NCBI GenBank assembly: GCA_905207515.1
Contig: CAJLLK010000020.1
Location: 1-16,423, forward strand
Reading direction: 5' to 3'
Length of the DNA stretch: 16,423 nt
Source of the DNA: an uncultured Christensenella sp.
Lineage (GTDB): Bacteria; Bacillota; Clostridia; Christensenellales; UBA1242
Part shown: piece after piece, positions 10,305 through 16,423 of the stretch
How the letters are laid out: every line of letters begins with the position of its first letter
How positions within the stretch are numbered: position 1 is the stretch's first letter
Made by a program: the position numbers and the translations under genes
Notes under the pieces: generated by a model
Told to the model about the DNA's origin: nothing
What the model saw: the letters and a program-made list of their open reading frames with translations, nothing else
Databases searched by the model: none

Positions 10305-12536
10305 ATGGCATTAATTGGAACGATTGAAGACATTGTTTATAGAAATGAAGAAAATGGCTACACGGTGGCAAGACTGGAAAAAGATGATTCGGTTGTCACT
10401 GTTGTTGGCAAATTTATCGATGTTCAGGTGGGCGCCAGCGTCAAACTTGAAGGAAAATTTGAAAAGACCAAATATGGCGTGCAATACAGCTTTCAGTCTT
10501 ATGAAATGTCCATGCCAAAGTCACTCGCTGGCATTGAAAAATATCTGGGAAGTGGGCTTATCAAGGGCATTGGCCCAATAACCGCCAAGAAAATCGTCGA
10601 CAAATTTGGCACAGATACACTTGACATTTTGGAATATTCTCCGCAAAAACTTGCTGCAATCAATGGAATAAGCGAAAAGAAAGCCATTGAAATTGGTTTT
10701 TCTTTCAAAGAACACCGAGAAGTGCAAAACACAATCATGTTTCTGCAAAATTACAATATCTCGACAAATATGTCTTTGAAAATTTATAACATCTATCGCG
10801 AAAAGACCACTGAAATTGTCAAAAACAACCCTTACAAACTGGTGGAAGATGTCGACGGCATTGGGTTTGCCACCGCGGATAAAATTGCTCAAAGTGTGGG
10901 CATTCCGAAAGATAGCTTGTTTCGTTTGCGTGCGGGGCTTATTCATGTTTTAAAGACATCCTGTGAGAAAAACGGAAACACTTATCTGCCTAAAAACATG
11001 CTTTTGGAGCAGTCTGCATCGGCACTTGAGCTAAGTTTGGAAGAAAACGAAGAGAAGTTTAAAGAAGCTTTTGACAGCCTTTGTTTGGACAGAACCGCGG
11101 TCACAACGTGGCTGGACGGGGTGGAAATTGTTATGCTGTCGAAATATTATTATTATGAAAATTCGATTGCGCAAAAACTTATTTGGCTGGCAAACTGCCA
11201 AAAAGAAGGCGAATTTGAAATTGATGAACAAATTTCCAACTTTGAGCAACGAAACAAAATTGCATTGCACGAAGAGCAGAAAAACGCCATAAAAGGCGCC
11301 ATAAACAACGGAGTTTTTGTCATCACTGGTGGACCGGGGACAGGAAAAACAACCATTATCAAGTGCATTTTGGAAATTTTGACCGCTCAGCACAAAGAAG
11401 TTTCGCTTGTTGCGCCGACCGGTCGTGCAGCCAAAAGAATGAGTGACAGCACAAATCACGAAGCCAAAACCATTCACAGACTTTTGGAAGTGAACGCTAT
11501 CTCTCCAGACCAAAGCTTTTTTGTTCACAACGAGAGCAATCCGCTCAAAACCGACGCCGTGATTGTGGACGAAGTTTCCATGGTGGATGTTGCGCTGATG
11601 TGTTCGCTTTTGAAGGCTCTGCCGAGAGATTGCAGGTTGATTTTGGTGGGAGATAAAGACCAGTTGCCAAGTGTTGGCCCAGGAAATGTTCTGTCTGACA
11701 TTTTGCAAAGCGGGGTCATCAAATTTGCCATGCTGACAAAGATTTTTAGACAAGATGAAAAGAGTTTGATTATCACCAACGCACACCTTATCAACGAAGG
11801 CAAAATGCCACTCATCGACAACACAAGCCTGGACTTTTTCTTCGACAGCAAGGATGACCCAGAGTCAATCAAAAACACAATTTTAGATTTGGTGACGACG
11901 AGACTTCCCAAATTTTTGAATGTGGAACCTCAATCAATTCAGGTTTTGGCACCACTTAAAGCAGGAGTTTGTGGAATTGAAAATTTGAACAAAGTTCTGC
12001 AAGAAAAAATCAATCCGCCAGCCAGCAACAAACGTCAGGTGGAGTTTGGTTCAGCAATTTTTCGAGAAGGCGACAAAGTTATGCAAATGTCAAACAACTA
12101 TGACCTTGAATGGAAAAAGCATGGCAGATTTGCCGACGAAACAGGCCAGGGCGTTTTCAACGGCGACATTGGCTACATTGAAACGATAGACCCAAACACA
12201 AGTGAAGTGATTGTGCAGTTTGAAGACGGCAGAATTTGCCTTTACACAAGGCCAGATTTGATTGATTTGTCGCTTTCTTATGCGATAACAATTCACAAAA
12301 GTCAGGGCTCGGAGTTTGACACAATCATCATTCCAGCCATCTCAGGTCCAAGCATAATTCTGACGAGAAATTTGATTTACACGGCCGTCACGCGGGCAAA
12401 AAAAATGGTGGTTATTGTTGGAGAGAAGCAATATCTCAAGCGAATGGTTGCAAACAAATATACTGCCACGCGTTTTACGCTTTTGAAAAAATTGTTGACT
12501 ATGGCAGACGAAAAGATTAAGAAGATGTTTGACTGA
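10305..12536 (+). CDS. recD2: RecD2-type ATP-dependent DNA helicase, 743 aa
   Basis: RecD2 (also called RecD/TraA-like) is a 5'-3' superfamily 1B helicase of bacteria, often those lacking RecBC, acting in DNA repair. The N-terminal ~300 residues hold an OB-like domain (ALIGTIEDIVYRNEENGYTV), then the helix-hairpin-helix tandem (GLIKGIGPITAKKIVDKFG, 84-102; AINGISEKKAIEI, 118-130; EDVDGIGFATADKIA, 181-195). The helicase core has Walker A GGPGTGKT (342-349), APTGRAAKRMS (370-380), motif II VDEVSM (421-426), GDKDQLPSVGPG (449-460), the SH3 prong and motifs V/VI TIHKSQGSEFD (662-672) and YTAVTRAKK (692-700). The length is normal. The 3' end overlaps the convergent comF-like gene by 20 bp, with no terminator between. 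Confidence 0.95.
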   Translation: MALIGTIEDIVYRNEENGYTVARLEKDDSVVTVVGKFIDVQVGASVKLEGKFEKTKYGVQYSFQSYEMSMPKSLAGIEKYLGSGLIKGIGPITAKKIVDKFGTDTLDILEYSPQKLAAINGISEKKAIEIGFSFKEHREVQNTIMFLQNYNISTNMSLKIYNIYREKTTEIVKNNPYKLVEDVDGIGFATADKIAQSVGIPKDSLFRLRAGLIHVLKTSCEKNGNTYLPKNMLLEQSASALELSLEENEEKFKEAFDSLCLDRTAVTTWLDGVEIVMLSKYYYYENSIAQKLIWLANCQKEGEFEIDEQISNFEQRNKIALHEEQKNAIKGAINNGVFVITGGPGTGKTTIIKCILEILTAQHKEVSLVAPTGRAAKRMSDSTNHEAKTIHRLLEVNAISPDQSFFVHNESNPLKTDAVIVDEVSMVDVALMCSLLKALPRDCRLILVGDKDQLPSVGPGNVLSDILQSGVIKFAMLTKIFRQDEKSLIITNAHLINEGKMPLIDNTSLDFFFDSKDDPESIKNTILDLVTTRLPKFLNVEPQSIQVLAPLKAGVCGIENLNKVLQEKINPPASNKRQVEFGSAIFREGDKVMQMSNNYDLEWKKHGRFADETGQGVFNGDIGYIETIDPNTSEVIVQFEDGRICLYTRPDLIDLSLSYAITIHKSQGSEFDTIIIPAISGPSIILTRNLIYTAVTRAKKMVVIVGEKQYLKRMVANKYTATRFTLLKKLLTMADEKIKKMFD

Positions 12537-13236
12537 TGCTTTTATCTCGTGCAATTGCACAGGCATAGACATTTTTTGCCGACTTATAAATCAACGCCGA
12601 AAGAGCGTTCACAGTGGAACATGTGGTCAAAACATCGTCAACTATCAAAATATTTTTGCCGGCAAAATTTAAATTGCTCTTCAAAGCATAGCTTTCTAGA
12701 GCATTTTTTTGTCGTTCCAAAAAAGTGGATGTCTTTTGGCTTTTTGTGTCGCTAGTTTTTTCGAAAATGTCTATAACTTCAACATTCATAAGCTTTGCCA
12801 GTTCTTCTGCCAGCAATTTAGATTGGTTGAAAGTGCGTTCTTTTTGTTTTTTTGCAGTCATTGGCACAAAAGTTATGTAATCTATCTGCAACTTGTTTTC
12901 AAAAATGCACTTAGAAATCAAAATTGCAAAACCTTTGGCTTTGAAACGTTGATTGTTTTCTTTAAAACTTAAAATAGAATTTTTTGCTTCTCCACAATAA
13001 ACCAGTGAACAAACTGCTTTTTTAAAATATCTTTTTTGTTTTTGACAACGGTCACAAACTTCAGCTTCGTTTAAAATAGGGTCATCGCAAATTCTACACC
13101 TGTGGCCAATGTTAAATTCCAATTTCTTTTGACAGTCATTGCAAAAAGGTTGTTGGTCAAAATTTGGAATGTCATTTCCACAAAACATGCATTTGATATT
13201 GTCTGGGAAAAGTATCTTTTTAAAAACAGAAAACAT
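12517..13236 (-). CDS. ComF-family phosphoribosyltransferase-like protein (paralogue 2), 239 aa
   Basis: Paralogue of the gene at 7695: the same four Cys pairs, CMFC (16-19), FCNDC (32-35), CRIC (47-50), CDRC (61-64); the TFNQSKLLAEEL signature (135-146); and a PRPP-loop VDDVLTTCST (199-208) with the same Gly-to-Cys change. About half of the aligned residues are identical, with almost no gaps. The N-terminus is 13 residues shorter. ATG 13236 is preceded by TAGGAG in a short gap (28 bp) after the ATPase stop and its terminator. I find no promoter in that gap, so transcription depends on readthrough or on a promoter inside the ATPase gene. The 3' end overlaps recD2 by 20 bp. Confidence 0.85.
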   Translation of the reverse strand: MFSVFKKILFPDNIKCMFCGNDIPNFDQQPFCNDCQKKLEFNIGHRCRICDDPILNEAEVCDRCQKQKRYFKKAVCSLVYCGEAKNSILSFKENNQRFKAKGFAILISKCIFENKLQIDYITFVPMTAKKQKERTFNQSKLLAEELAKLMNVEVIDIFEKTSDTKSQKTSTFLERQKNALESYALKSNLNFAGKNILIVDDVLTTCSTVNALSALIYKSAKNVYACAIARDKSISQTSS

Positions 13237-13251
13237 AAAATCTCCTAAGAA

Positions 13252-13279
13252 AAAAAGTCAAACATCAATTTGACTTTTT
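13252..13279 (-). terminator. Terminator of the P-type ATPase gene, stop codon in its loop
   Basis: AAAAAGTCAAA (13252-13262) and TTTGACTTTTT (13269-13279) form a perfect 11-bp stem with a 6-nt loop; a T-run follows on the minus strand. The ATPase TGA (13267-13265) is in the loop. The T-run is followed within a few nt by the ribosome site of the downstream comF-like gene. Confidence 0.8.
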
Positions 13280-16200
13280 CTTTGTTCTTTTCTTTTTTTC
13301 TTCTTTTTGTTCGGTCACTTTGTCTGGCTCGACAACTTCAATTTCAGGCTCTTCTTCCTTTTCTTTTTTCAAAACAGGTTGGGCTTCAACATCTGGCATT
13401 GTTTCAACTTTGTTGAATTTTGAAGTGATTTTTGTCCAAAGTTTGTTTGTTTTGGATTCTTTTTCGATGGCTTCAGAATTGTTTGAAACTTTGACCAAAT
13501 GCATGTTTGTCAGCCAAGTTTTGAGATAATAAATTCCGACAACAACCATGATTGAGCAGAGCAAAAGTGTTACCAAAGTCATGAGCACAGGGAAGGTATA
13601 GTCTGTGATTGCAAAAAATTGTTTTAGCCCGATAAGGCAAGAGACAATCAAAATCGCTGAAATTGTGACGCAAATTGTTCGCAGCCAGTTGAGTGGCCAA
13701 CAAATCCAAACGAGATTTACATAGCCAATAAATGTCAAAAGCAGGGTGCAAAGAGAAGTGTATTCATTGTCAGTCAAGGTTGAAGTGTTTTCTTTCAAAA
13801 TGATGACAATAAGAAGATTTATAAACATCAAAAGCGCACACGGAATGGACTTTTTCAAAACTTGCGGGATAAAGTTTCCTCGGATTAGTTCGGTGTTTGG
13901 CTGGAACGTCAGGATAAACGACGGAATTCCAATGACAAACATTTCAAGGAGCAGAAGTTGTTTCGGTGTGAATGGATAGCTGATGCCCAAAATCAGTGTT
14001 GTCACACAGAGCATCATTGTGAAAAGCGTTTTCATAAGATAGAGCACAGAAGAATTTTGAACGTTGTTGACCACTTGTCTGCCTTCCATGACAATCGACG
14101 GCAAGGCGGAAAAGTTGCTTTCCATAAGCACAAGATGAGAGATGTTTCTTGCCACTTCGCTTCCATCAGCCATGGCAATTGAACAGTTTGCTTCTTTCAG
14201 TGCCAAGGTGTCGTTCACTCCGTCACCAGTCATTGCCACAGTGTTGCCTTGAGTTTTGAGAGCTTTGACAATGGTGTGCTTTTGTTCTGGCGTCACTCTG
14301 CCAAAAACGGTGAATTTGTTTGCAATTTGTGCGACTTCCTGCAAGCTCATGTTTTCAAGGGAGACATATTTGTCGCAATTTGCCACACCCACTCTTTTTG
14401 CAATTCTTGAAACCGTGAGTGCGTCGTCACCAGATATAATTTTGACTTCAACATTGTTTTCTTTAAACCAAGCGATTGTTTCAATTGCGTCTTTTCTTAT
14501 GTGGTCTTCAAGCACGAAAAATGCCACAAGCTTTCCACGTTTGCCAGCCATTTTTTCGTTGTAAGGGTTGTCATCTTCGACAAAACCAATCACGCGATAG
14601 CCCTTTTCCATGTAAGAATTCATGAGATTTTTTTGTTGGGCGGTGATTGGGCAACGAATGAAGCCAACAGCGCCGATATAATAAGTTTTTCCGTTTTTAA
14701 GAGTGGTTGCGCTATATTTTCTCTGTGATGAAAACTCGATAACTTCTTTGACTTCGGCAAGTTCTTTTCCAAAATGAGCGACCAAAGCGACGCTTGTGGC
14801 GTTCATAGATTTTTGATTTGCCAAAATTGTTTTCATAACTTGTTCGATTTTTGACATTTTTTCGTTGTTTTGCGGGCAAACTTCAACAACTTTCATGGTT
14901 CCGTCAGTGATTGTTCCGGTTTTGTCAAGGCAAAGCACATTTGCTCTGGCAAGCATTTCGATGGAATACAAATTTTTGACCAAAGTTTTCTTTCGAGCAA
15001 GTTTTATCACGCCGACAGAAAGACTGACTGTGATAAGAAGATACATTCCTGCAGGGATCATGCCCGTCAATGCTCCACTGGTGCTGGTGATTGCTTCCGC
15101 GATTGTGGAACCACCAATCATATACATCTCTTTGAAATAAGTCAAAACGCCAACAGGAATTAAAATTAAGATGATGATTTTGATAAGGCTGTTTAAGTCT
15201 TTAAACAAGTTTGATGTTTGTTGTTTGAAGTCTTTTGTGCGTTCGGCAACTGTTTGAATATAGTTGTTTTTGCCGACCTTGTCGACTCGCGCATAACAGA
15301 GCCCAGAAACCAAGAAACTGCCTGCCAAAAGTGTGTCGCCAACTTGTTTTTTGATCAGGTTTGATTCGCCCGTCAGCAAACTTTCGTTGGCTTCAACATT
15401 TCCTTCCACAATAATGCAGTCGGCAGGAATTTGATTTCCGTTTTCCAAAATGACGATATCGTCCAAAAGCAAATCTTCGCCTTTGACTTCAAGTTGAAGC
15501 CCCATTCTGACAACTTTGATTTTTGGAGCTGTCACCATGGACAACTTCTCAACTGTGTTTTTTGCTTTGATTTCTTGGAAAATTGAGATTGCCGTGTTGG
15601 CAATGACGACAAACAAAAACAACAAATCTCCCCAAGCGTTCACGCACATCAACGCAATGGCAATGATAAACCATATAAGATTGAAAATTGTGAATGTGTT
15701 TTTGCAGATGATAGACAGATATGAGTTTGACGTTTTGATTTTTGTGTCGTTGACAAGTTTGTGTTCGATTCGTTCGTTGATTTGTTCCTCAGAAAGACCA
15801 TGGTCGAAATCGGTTTGATATCGAACAATTGGAATCTCTTGCAAAACTTGTTTCTTTTTGTTTTTTCTTGCTTTTTTCGCTTCTTTGGAATATTCAGCAA
15901 AATCGGCGGACACAATGTCCTCTTGGAATATGCCGAGAAGTATCTCGTCGATAAATTCTCTGCCTATCTTATTATCATCTGTCAAACAATGGTCTATCGT
16001 GTCGTTGATACAGTTTTCTATCGAGGTCTTGCATATGTTAGATAAGTCTTTGATATGCTCGTCCGTAAGATCGTGCTGTTCTTTAAGATAGCGTTTAAAA
16101 ATATCCAGCGTGATACAAAGTATCTGATAGGTACGCATTATCCGCTTTAGCTTGCCGCTATTTTCATTGCCGATATTGCTATTATCGTTCTTGCTTTTGT

Positions 16201-16417
16201 AATACGCTGATTCATCGGATATTTTTTCATAATTCCAGCACAGCCACAAGATGAAGTCTTTTAGAAACGCAATGTACTTTCCGTGCTCTTTTTTCAACAG
16301 AGTAAGTTCATCGCTGTCAAAGGCGTTTTCAAGCTGGACTAGCAGACACCTGTTTATGGTGCTGTTGTTTTTGATGACATATTCTGCTGTGACGATAGCT
16401 ATGTTGTCGAGTTTCAC
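13265..16417 (-). CDS. P-type cation-transporting ATPase with an unusual N-terminal extension, 1050 aa (possibly 5' partial)
   Basis: ATP-driven ion pump. From about residue 190 it is a standard P-type ATPase: membrane pair M1-M2 (240-282), actuator motif TGES (349-352), M3-M4 (408-472) with IPAGM at the ion-site bend, phosphorylation motif DKTGT (Asp498), a short nucleotide domain lacking KGAPE (IGAVGF instead), and hinge TGDGVND (730-736). Further helices include YPFTPKQLLLLEMFVIGIPS. This arrangement recalls the CtpE/Exp7 group of Firmicutes and Actinobacteria rather than heavy-metal pumps (no CPx motif); a calcium role is known for CtpE, but substrate is not assignable here. The tail (1009-1050) is Lys/Glu-rich. 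Residues 1-165 match nothing I know and use different codons. The GTG at 16417 is the first start seen, but the frame stays open to the window edge. Confidence 0.88.
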   Translation of the reverse strand: MKLDNIAIVTAEYVIKNNSTINRCLLVQLENAFDSDELTLLKKEHGKYIAFLKDFILWLCWNYEKISDESAYYKSKNDNSNIGNENSGKLKRIMRTYQILCITLDIFKRYLKEQHDLTDEHIKDLSNICKTSIENCINDTIDHCLTDDNKIGREFIDEILLGIFQEDIVSADFAEYSKEAKKARKNKKKQVLQEIPIVRYQTDFDHGLSEEQINERIEHKLVNDTKIKTSNSYLSIICKNTFTIFNLIWFIIAIALMCVNAWGDLLFLFVVIANTAISIFQEIKAKNTVEKLSMVTAPKIKVVRMGLQLEVKGEDLLLDDIVILENGNQIPADCIIVEGNVEANESLLTGESNLIKKQVGDTLLAGSFLVSGLCYARVDKVGKNNYIQTVAERTKDFKQQTSNLFKDLNSLIKIIILILIPVGVLTYFKEMYMIGGSTIAEAITSTSGALTGMIPAGMYLLITVSLSVGVIKLARKKTLVKNLYSIEMLARANVLCLDKTGTITDGTMKVVEVCPQNNEKMSKIEQVMKTILANQKSMNATSVALVAHFGKELAEVKEVIEFSSQRKYSATTLKNGKTYYIGAVGFIRCPITAQQKNLMNSYMEKGYRVIGFVEDDNPYNEKMAGKRGKLVAFFVLEDHIRKDAIETIAWFKENNVEVKIISGDDALTVSRIAKRVGVANCDKYVSLENMSLQEVAQIANKFTVFGRVTPEQKHTIVKALKTQGNTVAMTGDGVNDTLALKEANCSIAMADGSEVARNISHLVLMESNFSALPSIVMEGRQVVNNVQNSSVLYLMKTLFTMMLCVTTLILGISYPFTPKQLLLLEMFVIGIPSFILTFQPNTELIRGNFIPQVLKKSIPCALLMFINLLIVIILKENTSTLTDNEYTSLCTLLLTFIGYVNLVWICWPLNWLRTICVTISAILIVSCLIGLKQFFAITDYTFPVLMTLVTLLLCSIMVVVGIYYLKTWLTNMHLVKVSNNSEAIEKESKTNKLWTKITSKFNKVETMPDVEAQPVLKKEKEEEPEIEVVEPDKVTEQKEEKKKRTKKKSN
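15925..16417 (-). other. Compositionally foreign N-terminal segment of the P-type ATPase ORF
   Basis: Codons 1-164 use ATA for 11 of 21 isoleucines and ATT for only 2. Over codons 165-290 ATA is used once in 17. The segment also uses CTA, AGG and CGG. The protein here is soluble-looking, rich in Asn, Asp and Lys, with a Cys/Trp patch (WLCW, 58-61), and is not a heavy-metal domain (no CXXC). The switch falls at about 15900-15930, shortly before the usual ATPase start (IPIVRYQTDFDHGLS). Confidence 0.6.
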
Positions 16418-16423
16418 CTCGAT

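Noticed and set aside
1..16423. CRISPR array, prophage, toxin-antitoxin pair, restriction system or biosynthetic cluster
   Set aside because: No regularly spaced repeats, phage structural genes, nuclease or methylase motifs or paired small ORFs were found on either strand. The repeats present are dispersed or single pairs.

Overview
The window looks like a chromosomal piece of an AT-rich Bacillota (Firmicutes), most likely an uncultured clostridial lineage. The support is: genes of roughly 35-40 % GC; Shine-Dalgarno sites of the AGGAG type; a tRNA-Glu very close to the Bacillus form with encoded CCA; and ComF, RecD2, HU and rubrerythrin homologues of Firmicutes type. TGA serves as a stop and TGG as Trp, so the standard bacterial code applies. 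The lineage is inference; no marker gene here fixes it more finely.

Layout. 1-927 is very AT-rich. It holds a decayed IS30-type transposase start behind an intact promoter (160-414) and a 56-codon ORF with a strong ribosome binding site on the minus strand (585-755). An ArsR-type repressor (928-1272) follows. 1273-1811 has no gene and is a GC-richer patch of dispersed repeats ending in the queH promoter. queH (1812-2369) runs into a 182-bp element with 16-bp perfect terminal inverted repeats, followed by a signal peptidase I gene (2530-3399) and an HU gene (3486-3761). Convergent to HU is a rubrerythrin gene (3794-4390), divergent from a CYTH-like gene (4498-5253). Then come a GPH-type sugar symporter (5344-6819), a small lipoprotein (6864-7370), tRNA-Glu (7493-7567, minus) and a first comF-like gene (7695-8447). 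A marR-cysS operon on the minus strand (10223 down to 8468) is divergent from recD2 (10305-12536). recD2 overlaps tail to tail with a second comF paralogue (12517-13236, minus). A large P-type ATPase gene (13265 to the window edge, minus) closes the window.

How it works together. Most genes are housekeeping: tRNA modification (QueH), protein export (signal peptidase), nucleoid structure (HU), oxidative defence (rubrerythrin), tRNA charging (CysS, tRNA-Glu), DNA repair or uptake (RecD2, ComF) and transport (GPH symporter, P-type ATPase). I see no defence island, prophage, CRISPR array or biosynthetic cluster.

The points that stand out are architectural. Several genes (comF1, recD2, marR, queH, perhaps the symporter) have a good promoter whose -10 box lies only 6-10 nt before the start codon, which predicts leaderless or nearly leaderless mRNAs, while neighbouring genes have strong Shine-Dalgarno sites. 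Several stop codons sit inside the terminator hairpin. A palindrome covers the rubrerythrin promoter. The P-type ATPase has an N-terminal ~165 codons with clearly different codon use, suggesting a recent fusion or an assembly join.
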